From Azospirillum sp. TSO35-2 (GTDB taxonomy: Bacteria > Pseudomonadota > Alphaproteobacteria > Azospirillales > Azospirillaceae), in NCBI RefSeq assembly GCF_003116095.1, contig NZ_LGRA01000018.1:177439-241438 (forward strand): a stretch of 64,000 nt of DNA, read 5' to 3'. The position numbers and the translations under genes were made by a program. Positions 25,759-38,723 of this stretch are shown in pieces (positions within the stretch are counted from its first letter, which is position 1; each line of letters begins with the position of its first letter). The notes under the pieces were generated by a model. It was not told the DNA's origin and did not search any database. It saw only the letters and a program-made list of their open reading frames with translations.

Positions 25759-28306
25759 GTGATTCCCTTCGATTCCTTCTTCGCCCGCGCCATGGGGGAC
25801 CCGCTCCGGGCTCCCTACGACTACCAGCGGCGGTTGGCGCTGGAGCCCTGGCCGGAGGTGCTGATCGCCCCGACGGGGCTCGGCAAGACGGCGGCGGTCG
25901 TGCTCGGGTGGCTGTGGCAGCGGCAGAACGCGCCGCAATCGACGCCGCTGCGGCTGGTGCTCTGCCTTCCCATGCGGACGCTGGTGGAGCAGACCGAGGC
26001 GCAGGTCCGGCGTTTCCTGGCCAATCTCGGCGCGGCGGAGGACCAGGGGACGGCGGAACGGCCCCTGCCCCATCCCGACGACGGCGTCGCCGTCCTGATG
26101 GGCGGGGGCGAGCGCGACAAGGCGCCGCCGCCCTGGGTGCGGTGTCCGGACCGCCCCGCCATCCTGATCGGCACCCAGGACATGCTGCTGAGCCGCGCCC
26201 TGATGCGTGGGTACGGCATGAGCCGTTTCCGCTGGCCGGTCGACTTCGCGCTGTTGCACAGCGACGCCCAATGGGTGTTCGACGAGGTGCAGGCGATGGG
26301 CGCCGGGCTGGCCACCTCGGCCCAACTCCACGGGTTGCGCAATGCGCTCGGCACCATCCGGCCGGCGCGGTCGCTGTGGCTGTCGGCGACCCTGGACCCC
26401 GGCTGGCTCGCCACGGTGGACCATCCGGCCCCGGCCCGGGTCCTGCGCGTGCCCGACGACGTGCCCGAGGATGCCACCTCACCCCGGGTGAGGCGCCTGC
26501 TGGTGGAGGCGCGCAAGCGGGTGGGTCCGGCGGCGGCGCGGCCCGATGGGACGACGAGGAAGGACGTTGCCGCCTACGCCGCGGCGCTGGCCGGCGAGGT
26601 GCTGGAGAGCCATCGCCCCGGCCGCACCACCCTGATCATCCTGAACACCGTGGCGCGGGCGCAGGAGGTGTACCGGATTCTGCTCCAGCGGCTGGGGCCG
26701 GCCGGCGCGGACCGGCTGCTGCTGCTCCACAGCCGGTTCCGCCCGGCCGAGCGGCAGGCCCAGCTGGCACGCCTCACCGGCCCGGCGACCCCGGAGGCCG
26801 GCGCCCCGGACAACGGCGCCCCGGACCACCGCAGCGCCGGCCGCATCGTGGTGGCGACCCAGGCGATCGAGGCCGGGGTGGACGTCACCTCCGCCGTGCT
26901 GTTCACCGAACTGGCGCCCTGGTCGTCGCTGGTCCAGCGCTTCGGCCGGGTCAACCGCTACGGCGAATGCGCGGACGGGGCGGAGATCCGCTGGATCGAC
27001 CTGGACGACCCCAAGGGCGAGCTGGCCGCCCCCTACCCGCCGGAGGAGCTGGCGGACGCGCGCCGCCGGCTGGCGTCGCTGACCGACGCCGCGCCGGCCA
27101 ACCTGCCGCCACCCGACCGCGGGCCGCCGTTGCGGCACGTCCTGCGGCGCAAGGATCTGCTCGACCTGTTCGACACCGATCCCGACCTGACCGGCTTCGA
27201 CATCGACGTCAGCCCCTTCATCCGCGACGCCCGCGACACCGATTTCCAGGTGTTCTGGCGGGACTTCGCGGCGCTGGAGCCGTCGCGCCAGCCCCTGCCC
27301 GGGCGGGAGGAGCTGTGCGCCGTGCCGATCCGCCGCGCCGCCGAACTGCTGAAGGAGCGGTCCGGCTGGCGGCTCGACCCGATGGCGAAGCCCGGCCGGG
27401 ACGCGGTGTGGATGCCGCTCGGCAACAGCCGGCCCTGGCCGGGTCTGGTGGTCATGCTGGACGCGGCGGACGGCGGCTATCGCCCCGACATCGGCCTCGC
27501 GCCGGAGATCACCGCACCGCCGGTGCCCGTGTCGACGGTCGAGCCGCCGGACGGCCCCGGGAGCCACGACGCCGAAAGCCACGATACCCAGAGCCACGAC
27601 GCCGAAAGCCACGACGACGATCGCGACAGCCGCCAGAACCGGCCGGTCGCGCTGACCACCCATCTCGGCCATGTCGCGGCGGCGGCACACGCCCTGTGCA
27701 CCGCCCTGGACCGACGCGGCGCGATCGACCCGGCGGCGCAGGCCGCGGTGGTCACCGCCGCCCGCTGGCACGATGTCGGCAAGGCGCACCCCGCCTTCCA
27801 GGAGCGGATGGTCAAGCCCGCGGGCTGGGACGGCCGGCCGCTCGCCAAGGCCGCCGCCTACGACCGGACCAGGGGCCGGGCCTATTTCCGGCACGAATTG
27901 GCCTCGGCGCTCGCCTACCTCCAGCAGCGTGGCGGCGACGCGGGGGCGGAGCTGACCGCCTATCTGATCGCCGCCCATCACGGCAAGGTGCGGCTGTCGC
28001 TGCGCGCCCTGCCGACCGAAAGGGCGCCGGCCGGCGTCACCCGCTTCGCGCGCGGCGTCCACGAGGGCGACGAACTGCCGCTGGTGGATCTGGGCAACGG
28101 CACGCGGTCCGATCCGGTCGCCCTCACCCTCGACCTGATGGAGTTGGGCGACACCCCGGCGGGAGAACCGAGCTGGTCCGCCCGCGCCGGGCGCCTGCTG
28201 GCCGACCACGGACCGTTCCGGCTCGCCTGGCTGGAGTCCCTGCTGCGGATCGCCGACTGGCGCGCCTCGGCCGACGAGCAGGCGGCGGATCGGGAGGGAG
28301 GACGCG

Positions 28307-28320
<14 letters not shown>
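25759..28320 (+). CDS. cas3: Type I-G (I-U) CRISPR helicase-nuclease Cas3 with C-terminal HD domain
   Basis: 853 residues. Helicase Walker A APTGLGKT (residues 37-44), DEAD-box variant DEVQ near 175, helicase C-terminal motif QRFGRVNRYGE near 395 and the HD nuclease domain at the C-terminus (THLGHVAAAAH near 635; RWHDVGKAHPAFQ near 669). HD after the helicase is the order of the type I-G/I-U subtype and the reverse of type I-E/I-F. A low-complexity linker of SHDAE-like repeats (about 597-620) separates the two parts. Start is GTG at 25759 with GGGAG upstream. It unwinds and degrades DNA recognised by the effector complex. Confidence 0.93.
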
Positions 28321-31601
<3,281 letters not shown>

Positions 31602-31608
31602 GCCGCCG

Positions 31609-33303
31609 ATGCTGGCGCTCGTCTTCACCTTTCCCGCCGGGCGCTACCACGCGACCCCGTGGGGCCGCCACGTCAACGAGGCCGACGTGGCCTGGCCGCC
31701 GGAGCCCTGGCGCATCCTGCGCACGCTGGTCGCGACCTGGTTCCGCAAGGCCGACCGCGAGGCCTTCACCGAGGAGACCCTCGCCGCCCTGATCGACCGC
31801 CTGGCCGAACAGCCGCCCGACTACGCCCTGCCGGACCGGGTCGTCCACGCCCACAGCCGCCATTACATGCCCCAGGCGGCAGCCGGCGACACCAGGCTGG
31901 TGTTCGACGCCTTCGCCCGCTTTCCCGCCGCCGACCCGATCGTCGCGCTGTGGCCCGACCTGACGCTGGAAGACGACGCGCTCGCCCTGCTGCGCCATCT
32001 GGCCGAGCGCATCGGCTATCTGGGCCGGGCCGAGAGTTGGGCCGCCTGCCGCGTCTCGACCGAGCCGGAACCGTGGCGTGTCAACTGCCGCCGGGCCGAG
32101 GCGGACGGCGGTGGACCGGAGCCGGACGGGCCCGGCCGCCATTTGGACGACCGCCGCCCGGACGACCGCCGGCTGGACACGGTGCGGGTGATCACCGCGC
32201 TGCCGGCCGGCCGCTACGCCGAAGCGCGCGCCCGCCTGCTGGCCGAGGCGGAGGCGCGGGTCCTGGCGTCCTGGAGCAAACCCAAACCGCCGACGGACAA
32301 GGCCATGGCCAAGCTGACCGCCCCGACCGCCGCCCTGTTGCCGGAACGGCTGGTCGACGCCGTGGCGCTCGACACCGGCGACCTGCAGCGCCAGGGCTGG
32401 AACCGCCCGCCCGCCAGTCGCGAGGTGCTGTACCGCCGCGCGCCCCTGTCGCCGCTGCCCCGCCCCCGCCAGGGTCCGGCAGCGGAACCGGCGTCGGCAA
32501 GCCGGCCCACCGTCGCCCGCTTCCTGCTGGCCGGCCGGCCGCGGCCGCGCATCGAGGATGCGGTGAAGATCGGCGAGCTGATGCGGCTCGCCACGCTGGC
32601 GCGCTTTCCCTGGGACGTCGATCCGGCATCCGGGCGGAAGCGGCCCCGCGCGCCCGCGGTCTTCGCCGGCAAGGACGCCGACGGCCAGCGGCTGGTCCAG
32701 GACCCGGCGCACGGCCACGCCTTCTGGCTGCCGCAGGACGCCGACGGCGACGGCTTCATCGACCATGTCGTGGTCTGCGCCGCCATGGGGTTCGACGCGC
32801 CGGCCCGTGCCGCGCTGGACGGCGTCGTCCGGCTCTGGGTCCGCGACCAGCGGCGGCAGCCGGACGACGACGGCTCGCCCGAGGCGCGCCAGGAATGGCG
32901 GCTGGCGCTGGAGGGCTTCGGCGCCGCCGGGGACTTCGAGGCCGATGCACCCTTCCTCGGCACAAGCCGGCACTGGGTCAGCGCCACCCCCTTCCTGGCC
33001 GCCGGGCACCTGAAGCGCGGCGGGTATCAGGCGGAGGTGCGGCGCCTGCTGGTGCGGCGCGGCATCGTTCCGGCCGACCGCGCCGACGAGGTGACGGTGA
33101 CCGAGACGCGGTCGATCGTCATCGGCGGGCGCAGCCTGCTTCCCCTGCACTTCCACCGCTCCCGCGCCCACCGCGCCGAACCTCAACCCGACGCGACCGG
33201 CTGCTTCCTCCACATCACCCTGCCGGAGGAATGGTCCGGCCCCCTGGCCCTCGGCTACGCCTGCCACTTCGGCCTGGGCCTGTTCACCCCCACCGCGGCG
33301 TGA
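31609..33303 (+). CDS. csb2: Type I-G (I-U) CRISPR protein Csb2 (Cas5-Cas6 fusion)
   Basis: 564 residues, GSU0054/Csb2 family: LVFTFPAGRYHATPWGRHVNE at the N-terminus (Cas5-like part), HSRHYMPQ near residue 85, and a C-terminal RAMP region (DGFIDHVVVCAAMGF near 385; SLLPLHFHRSRAHRAEP near 510) thought to supply Cas6-type crRNA processing. It lies seven bases after csb1 and is the last cas gene; the leader and array follow. No separate cas6 is present, as expected for this subtype. Confidence 0.92.
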   Translation: MLALVFTFPAGRYHATPWGRHVNEADVAWPPEPWRILRTLVATWFRKADREAFTEETLAALIDRLAEQPPDYALPDRVVHAHSRHYMPQAAAGDTRLVFDAFARFPAADPIVALWPDLTLEDDALALLRHLAERIGYLGRAESWAACRVSTEPEPWRVNCRRAEADGGGPEPDGPGRHLDDRRPDDRRLDTVRVITALPAGRYAEARARLLAEAEARVLASWSKPKPPTDKAMAKLTAPTAALLPERLVDAVALDTGDLQRQGWNRPPASREVLYRRAPLSPLPRPRQGPAAEPASASRPTVARFLLAGRPRPRIEDAVKIGELMRLATLARFPWDVDPASGRKRPRAPAVFAGKDADGQRLVQDPAHGHAFWLPQDADGDGFIDHVVVCAAMGFDAPARAALDGVVRLWVRDQRRQPDDDGSPEARQEWRLALEGFGAAGDFEADAPFLGTSRHWVSATPFLAAGHLKRGGYQAEVRRLLVRRGIVPADRADEVTVTETRSIVIGGRSLLPLHFHRSRAHRAEPQPDATGCFLHITLPEEWSGPLALGYACHFGLGLFTPTAA

Positions 33304-33315
33304 CCGCAAGCGCCA

Positions 33316-33343
33316 CCCGGTCGATGACGGACCATCGACCGGG
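33316..33343 (+). terminator. Hairpin between csb2 and the CRISPR leader
   Basis: A perfect 11-bp stem (CCCGGTCGATG and CATCGACCGGG) with a six-base loop starts 12 bases after the csb2 stop codon. No T-run follows. It may end the cas transcript and separate it from array transcription. Confidence 0.55.
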
Positions 33344-33636
33344 AGAGCGTCGGGACGGCGCACGGACCGATCCACAGCAAAGCCCTCCGGCGCGAGGCCG
33401 CGGTGGCGCGATGCGCGCGGTGCGTGTAGACTGCCCCTGCCGTCTGCCGCGCGAGCGGTCCGGCACACGCGGATTCCCGGGACCCGCTCGCACGAGGCGG
33501 ACCGTTGATTCCAAAGGGTTCCTGGACATGGTGCAGAACGAAACGACACCGTGAATCCCGATTCAGGCACCGCGGCCGCGGACCGCTCGAATCCGGGCCG
33601 ATGTTCGAAGGTGGAACAAAAAGGTAGAGAGGGCCT
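33344..33636 (+). promoter_or_regulatory. CRISPR leader region
   Basis: About 290 bases between the csb2 hairpin and the first repeat, without a supportable gene. The last 60 bases are purine-rich and less GC-rich (GGTGGAACAAAAAGGTAGAG). The degenerate repeat lies at the opposite end of the array, so this side is the leader and promoter side. No promoter elements could be identified with confidence. Confidence 0.6.
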
Positions 33637-34558
33637 GTCTTCCTGGGCTGAAACGCCCAGGCCTCATTGAAGCCCTTCGGCGAAAGGTTCCGTCTCTCCG
33701 ACGATGCGCCGTCTTCCTGGGCTGAAACGCCCAGGCCTCATTGAAGCAGCATCCGCGAAGAGGCGATGGACGGCCTGAAGGACTGTCTTCCTGGGCTGAA
33801 ACGCCCAGGCCTCATTGAAGCACGCTGGTGGGGAGCGCCAACGTCGGACGCGTGAAACGTCTTCCTGGGCTGAAACGCCCAGGCCTCATTGAAGCTACTC
33901 CACGCTGCGCACGGTGATCGGCAAGGAGGTCGTCTTCCTGGGCTGAAACGCCCAGGCCTCATTGAAGCAGCGACTTCATCCGGCGATCGACCGCCCGCGG
34001 CGTCAGGTCTTCCTGGGCTGAAACGCCCAGGCCTCATTGAAGCGTGAACATCGCCCATGGCATCCTCCGATGCTGGCGAGTCTTCCTGGGCTGAAACGCC
34101 CAGGCCTCATTGAAGCGGGGGCGCGGGGGCCTGTCACGCCGTAACGCCGGGGGGTCTTCCTGGGCTGAAACGCCCAGGCCTCATTGAAGCCGCTTGGCAG
34201 CATTCCGCAGCGTTCCCTTGAGGAACGTCTTCCTGGGCTGAAACGCCCAGGCCTCATTGAAGCATAGGTGCTCGGGCGCTCGTCGTGGCAGATGGAGCCC
34301 GTCTTCCTGGGCTGAAACGCCCAGGCCTCATTGAAGCAGCTGCGCCGTCTCCGGACGCTGCGCCTTCTCGATCAGTCTTCCTGGGCTGAAACGCCCAGGC
34401 CTCATTGAAGCGCTGAGGCCGCGGCCGAGTGGCTGGTCAACGAGGGGCGTCTTCCTGGGCTGAAACGCCCAGGCCTCATTGAAGCAGATTCTCGGAGGCG
34501 TGATGGCCGTAGTGGCGCTGGGCCTTCCTGGACCGGAACGCCCAGGCCTCGGTCAAGT
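33637..34558 (+). CRISPR. CRISPR array, 13 repeats and 12 spacers, type I-G
   Basis: Twelve identical 37-base repeats start at 33637, 33711, 33785, 33859, 33932, 34007, 34080, 34154, 34227, 34301, 34375 and 34449. A thirteenth, degenerate copy lies at about 34522-34558. Spacers are 36-38 bases and all different by eye. The repeat contains a hairpin (CCTGGGC, loop TGAAAC, GCCCAGG) and ends in ATTGAAGC, a typical 5' crRNA handle. Degeneration at the right end and the cas genes on the left set the transcription direction as plus. Spacer targets cannot be found without a database search. Confidence 0.98.
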
Positions 34559-34933
34559 CCGGCGTCCGGTTGACGCCCGAATCCGTGGCGCGCCCTGCGG
34601 GGCGGTTTTACATCTCTGCGGGTCCTTCCCTTTTCCGCCACAACCGTCCGGCTTCGTTTCCTGGGGCGCGGAGGCGGGAAAGCGGGTGGGAGTGGACTGA
34701 TATCGCTGATTTTTCGCGGTCGTGAGACGAGGGGTTTGACGGGGCGGCCGGATCGGTGGACCCTTGGATATCGAATGGACAGGGTCATGGAGGTCATCGT
34801 CCCGATGCGGTCCTCTGGCATCGCCAGCCGCGGGATGCCGGCACGCTCCGCCGCCGGGCCGACGTCCGCCTTTCGCCCCCGCCGTCCGCCAGAGACCGCC
34901 GTTCCGGCCAACAAACAGGGAGCTTCCGATACC
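34559..34933. other. Intergenic region between the array and the TRAP operon
   Basis: About 375 bases with no supportable gene. It should contain the TRAP operon promoter; an A/T-richer patch with TTTTTCGCGG lies near 34700-34720. Several short GC-rich inverted repeats are visible but none stands out as a terminator. Confidence 0.35.
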
Positions 34934-35944
34934 ATGACCGCCACCACCCTGCGATCGCGTCTCGCTGCCCGGATGATCGCCCCGCTCTTCGCCGGCGCCT
35001 TCGGTCTCGGCCTGGCGGCCGTGCCGGTCGCCGCGCTCGCGGAAAACTGGGACATGCCGACGCCCTACCCGGACACGAACCTGCACACCATCACGGTGCG
35101 CCAGTTCGCCGAGGACGTGAAGGCGGCCACCGGCGGCAAGATCAAGATCACCGTCCATTCCAACGGCTCGCTGGTCCGGCATCCGGAGATCAAGCGGGCG
35201 GTGCAGTCGGGCCAGGCCCAGCTCGGCGAGGTCCTGATCAGCTCCTGGGCCAACGAGGACCCGCTCTACGGCCTCGATTCGGTGCCGTTCCTGGCCACCG
35301 ACTTCGCGTCGGCCAAAAAGCTCTACGAGGTGTCGAAGCCTTACCTTGAGAAGAAGCTGGAGCGCCAGCGCCTCAAGCTGCTCTACTCGATCCCGTGGCC
35401 GCCGCAGGGCCTGTATGTGAAGGACGAGATCGCCTCGGTCGACGGGCTGAAGGGGCAGAAGTTCCGCGCCTACAACCCGGCCACCACCCGCATCGCCGAG
35501 CTGACCGGCGCCGTCCCGGTCAAGATCGAGGCCGCCGAGGTGGCGCAGGCCTTCGGCACCGGCATCGTCACCGCGATGATCACCTCGGCCGCGACCGGCG
35601 TCGACACCAAGGCCTGGGACTTCGTGAAGGTCTATTACGACGTCCAGGCCTGGCTGCCGCGCAACATGGTCTTCATCGGCGCCGACGTCTGGAAGGGGCT
35701 GGACGCCGCCACCCAGAAGGCGGTGCAGGACGCCGCGGCCAAGGCCGAGGCCGCCGGCTGGGCCGAGTGGGAGAAGAAGACCGCCGACCTGAACAAGACG
35801 ATGGCCGACAACGGCATGAAGGTCCTGCCGCCGTCGGACACGCTGAAAAGCGGCTTCGCCGCCATCGGCAAGACCATGACCGACGAGTGGACCAAGGCCG
35901 CCGGCGCCGACGGCGAGGCCATCGTCGCGGCCTATCGCAAGTAG
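34934..35944 (+). CDS. dctP: TRAP transporter substrate-binding protein, DctP type
   Basis: 336 residues with an N-terminal signal peptide (about residues 1-36, cleavage after AALA). Mature DctP-family sequence: YPDTNLHTITVRQFAEDVKA, GGKIKITVHSNGSLVRHPEI, and RAYNPATTRIAELTGAVPVKIEAAEV around the conserved carboxylate-binding Arg. It delivers a periplasmic organic acid to the DctQ-DctM permease. The ligand is not predictable from sequence; KDG-pathway or sialic acid ligands are possible but unsupported. ATG at 34934 has AGGGAG upstream. Confidence 0.9.
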   Translation: MTATTLRSRLAARMIAPLFAGAFGLGLAAVPVAALAENWDMPTPYPDTNLHTITVRQFAEDVKAATGGKIKITVHSNGSLVRHPEIKRAVQSGQAQLGEVLISSWANEDPLYGLDSVPFLATDFASAKKLYEVSKPYLEKKLERQRLKLLYSIPWPPQGLYVKDEIASVDGLKGQKFRAYNPATTRIAELTGAVPVKIEAAEVAQAFGTGIVTAMITSAATGVDTKAWDFVKVYYDVQAWLPRNMVFIGADVWKGLDAATQKAVQDAAAKAEAAGWAEWEKKTADLNKTMADNGMKVLPPSDTLKSGFAAIGKTMTDEWTKAAGADGEAIVAAYRK

Positions 35945-35962
35945 GCGGCCCTCATCCGGCAC

Positions 35963-35991
35963 CGCGCCTCCCCGCATCGGCGGGGGGCGCG
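35963..35991 (+). other. Hairpin between dctP and dctQ
   Basis: A 12-bp GC stem with one bulged T and the tetraloop ATCG, just after the dctP stop codon. Such hairpins commonly protect the upstream mRNA and reduce readthrough, giving more binding protein than permease. That function is inferred from position. Confidence 0.55.
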
Positions 35992-36058
35992 GACGGACCG
36001 GCGGCCCCTCTCCACCACGCCCTTTCCACCACGACCGATCGCGGGAGGTGGTCGCGCC

Positions 36059-36568
36059 ATGCGCACCGCATTGTCCATCCTTTATCGTGCCGCCGAGATC
36101 CTGGGGGCCGTTGCGCTGGCCCTCATCGCCGTCCTGATCGTCACCCAGGTGGCCTCCCGCCTGTTCGGCCGCATGGTGCCGGGCGCCGACGAGCTGGCCG
36201 GCTACTGCATGGCCGCGTCCTTCTTCCTGATGCTGGGGCCGGCGCTGCGCCGCGGCGCGCACATCCGCGTCGGCGTGCTGGTGGAGCGGCTGCGCGGCGG
36301 CGCCCGCCGCGCCATGGAGCTGCTGTGCCTGGCCTTCGCCACCGCGCTCAGCGGCTATTTCGCCTGGTACTGGCTGCGCATGACCAGCGATTCCTACGAG
36401 TTCGGCGATCTCAGCCAGGGGGTGCTGCCGATCCCGCTGTGGATGCCGCAGGCGACGATGGCCGCCGGGCTGGTCGTGCTGGTGGTGGCGCTGGTCGACG
36501 ACCTGCTGGCGGTGCTGCAGGGCCGCCCCGCCTCCTACCAGAACGCCCAGATGCAGAGCGAGGGCTGA
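36059..36568 (+). CDS. dctQ: TRAP transporter small permease, DctQ type
   Basis: 169 residues with four membrane segments (about 15-37, 48-65, 85-107, 130-152). The family pattern around the second segment is visible: RLFGRMVPGADELAGYCMAASFFLMLGPALRRGAHIRV is split here as VPGADELAGYCMAA and GPALRRGAHIRV. It partners DctM in the inner membrane. It lies about 115 bases after dctP and two bases before dctM. Confidence 0.9.
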   Translation: MRTALSILYRAAEILGAVALALIAVLIVTQVASRLFGRMVPGADELAGYCMAASFFLMLGPALRRGAHIRVGVLVERLRGGARRAMELLCLAFATALSGYFAWYWLRMTSDSYEFGDLSQGVLPIPLWMPQATMAAGLVVLVVALVDDLLAVLQGRPASYQNAQMQSEG

Positions 36569-36570
36569 CC

Positions 36571-37872
36571 ATGGACGAGACAACCGCCTCCGTCGTCGTC
36601 GTGGTGACGATGCTGCTGATGCTGGGGGCCGGCGTCTGGGTGGCGCTGGCGCTGGCCGGCGTCGGCTTCGTCGCCATGGCGCTGTTCACCGCCCGGCCGA
36701 TCGGCATGGTGATGGCGACCAACATCTGGGGCGCCAGCACCTCCTGGACGCTGACGGCACTGCCGCTGTTCATCTGGATGGGCGAGATCCTGTTCCGCAC
36801 CCGCATCTCGTCCGACATGTTCAAGGGGCTGGCGCCCTGGACCGGCTGGCTGCCCGGCCGGCTGATGCACGTCAACATCATCGGCTGCTCGATCTTCGCC
36901 GCGGTGTCGGGCTCCTCGGCGGCGACCGCCGCCACCATCGGCCGCATGACCATTCCGGAGCTGACCCGGCGCGGCTACGACCCGATGCTGATCCTCGGCT
37001 CGCTGGCCGGCGCCGGCACGCTGGGGCTGCTGATCCCGCCGTCGATCATCATGATCGTCTACGGCGTCGCCGCCGACGTGTCGATCGCCCGGCTGTTCAT
37101 CGCCGGTGTCATTCCCGGCATCGTCCTGACCGGCCTGTTCATGCTGTATGTCGGCGGCTGGTCGCTGCTGAACCCCGGCCGGGTGCCGCCGCTGGACGGA
37201 CGGCAGAGCCTCGCCGAGAAGCTGCGCGACACCGGATCGCTGATCCCGGTGGTGCTGCTGATCGTCGCGGTGCTGGGGTCGATCTATGTCGGCATCGCCA
37301 CCCCGACCGAGGCGGCGGGCATCGGCGTGCTCGGCTCGCTGGTGCTGGCGCTGGTGACCGGGACGCTGAACTGGGGGACCTTCCGCGACAGCCTGTTCGG
37401 CGCCGCCCACACCTCCTGCATGATCGGCTTCATCCTGGCCGGCGCGGCCTTCCTGACCGTCGCCATGGGCTACACCGGCATCCCCCGCCTGCTGGCGGAA
37501 TGGATCATCGCCCTCCAGCTGTCGCCGGAGCAGCTGATGGTGGCGCTGACGCTGTTCTTCATCGTCATGGGCTGCTTCCTCGACGGCATCTCGATGGTGG
37601 TGCTGACCACCTCGGTCATCCTGCCGATGGTGCAGAAGGCGGGGATCGACCTGCTGTGGTTCGGCATCTACATCATCATCGTGGTGGAGATGGCGCAGAT
37701 CACGCCGCCGGTCGGCTTCAACCTGTTCGTCCTGCAGGCGATGACCGGCCGCGACATCTTCACCATCGGCAAGGCGAGCCTGCCCTTCTTCGCGCTGATG
37801 GTGGTGATGGTGGCCCTGCTGTGGGTCTTTCCGGGGATGGTGTCGTGGCTCCCCTCCCTGATGATGGGGTAA
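36571..37872 (+). CDS. dctM: TRAP transporter large permease, DctM type
   Basis: 433 residues with about 12 membrane segments. DctM signatures: ALPLFIWMGEILFRT near residue 65, SIFAAVSGSSAATAATIGRM near 110, LGLLIPPSIIMIVYGV near 150 and a C-terminal ITPPVGFNLFVLQA near 385. It forms the ion-coupled transport channel of the TRAP system. Last gene of the three-gene operon; the next gene is convergent. Confidence 0.92.
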   Translation: MDETTASVVVVVTMLLMLGAGVWVALALAGVGFVAMALFTARPIGMVMATNIWGASTSWTLTALPLFIWMGEILFRTRISSDMFKGLAPWTGWLPGRLMHVNIIGCSIFAAVSGSSAATAATIGRMTIPELTRRGYDPMLILGSLAGAGTLGLLIPPSIIMIVYGVAADVSIARLFIAGVIPGIVLTGLFMLYVGGWSLLNPGRVPPLDGRQSLAEKLRDTGSLIPVVLLIVAVLGSIYVGIATPTEAAGIGVLGSLVLALVTGTLNWGTFRDSLFGAAHTSCMIGFILAGAAFLTVAMGYTGIPRLLAEWIIALQLSPEQLMVALTLFFIVMGCFLDGISMVVLTTSVILPMVQKAGIDLLWFGIYIIIVVEMAQITPPVGFNLFVLQAMTGRDIFTIGKASLPFFALMVVMVALLWVFPGMVSWLPSLMMG

Positions 37873-37940
37873 GGAGCGCGGCGGCGTCGTAAAGGGACGC
37901 GGTGACCGGCCGCCGCCGTGCCCCTTCACGCCATGTTCCT

Positions 37941-38708
37941 TCACGCCATGACGAGGCCGCCGTCCACCGTCAGCGTCTGGCCGGTCATGAATCGGCTCCA
38001 GTCCGAGGCCAGGAACAGCACCGGGCCGGCGATGTCCTCCGGCGTGGCGATGCGGCGCAGCGGGGTCTGGGCGGCGATCTGGTCCTTGACCGCTTCCGGC
38101 GTCGTCCGGCTGGCGTCGGTCGGGTAGACCAGCCCCGGCGCCACGCAGTTGACGCGGATGCCGAACGGTCCCAGCTCCGCCGCCAGGGTGCGGCTGAAGC
38201 CGGTCAGCGCCGCCTTGGCGGTGGTGTAGTCGTGGTAGGGCACCGTCGGCCGCGCCACGAGGTCGGTCGTCAGGTTGACGATGCTGCCGCCGGCCCGGCG
38301 CTTCATCACCGGCAGCACCGCCTGGCAGACGGTGTAGGTCCCCTTCAAGGCGCCGTCGACCTGGGTCTGGTAGTCCGACCAGGGCGTGTCCCAGAACATC
38401 CGCCGGCGGTCGGGGTCGAAGACATAGGGGGCGAAGGCGTTGTTGACCGCGACGTCGAGGCTGCCGAACTCGGCCACCGCGCGCTCCACCATCGCCGCGA
38501 CCGCCGCGGCGTCGGTGACGTCGGCGCGGCAGGCCAGCGCGTCGCCGCCCAGCGCCTTGCAGTCGGCGACCACCCGCGCCGCCGCGTCCTCGTTGCGGAG
38601 GTAGTTGACGACGACCATCGCCCCTTCGGCCGCAAAGGCGCGGGCGATGGCGGCGCCGATGCCGCGGCTGGAGCCGGTGACGAGGACCGTCCTGCCCTGG
38701 AAATCCAT
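37941..38708 (-). CDS. Short-chain dehydrogenase, last gene of the TPP-riboswitch operon
   Basis: 255 residues. Cofactor motif TGSSRGIGAA (residues 11-20), NNAF where NNAG is usual, and catalytic Tyr161 and Lys165 in YTTAK. The position of the catalytic Ser, 13 residues before the Tyr, is Thr148 (SIVNLTTD), a conservative change. Family members oxidise alcohols or reduce carbonyls with NAD(P)H. It lies 15 bases after the binding-protein gene, hence in the same transcript as the LuxC-like reductase. Reduction of the aldehyde made by that enzyme to an alcohol is the proposed role, by context only. A 14-base direct duplication (CCTTCACGCCATG) sits at the stop codon. Confidence 0.88.
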   Translation of the reverse strand: MDFQGRTVLVTGSSRGIGAAIARAFAAEGAMVVVNYLRNEDAAARVVADCKALGGDALACRADVTDAAAVAAMVERAVAEFGSLDVAVNNAFAPYVFDPDRRRMFWDTPWSDYQTQVDGALKGTYTVCQAVLPVMKRRAGGSIVNLTTDLVARPTVPYHDYTTAKAALTGFSRTLAAELGPFGIRVNCVAPGLVYPTDASRTTPEAVKDQIAAQTPLRRIATPEDIAGPVLFLASDWSRFMTGQTLTVDGGLVMA

Positions 38709-38723
38709 CGCGTCGCGCCTCCG

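Noticed and set aside
33738-34257. Minus-strand open frames with repeated MRPGRFSPGR peptides
   Set aside because: They are the reverse translation of the CRISPR repeats; repeat plus spacer lengths keep the frame open by chance.
33304-34933. cas1, cas2 or cas4 near the array
   Set aside because: All frames between csb2, the array and the TRAP operon were read and none shows Cas1, Cas2 or Cas4 features.
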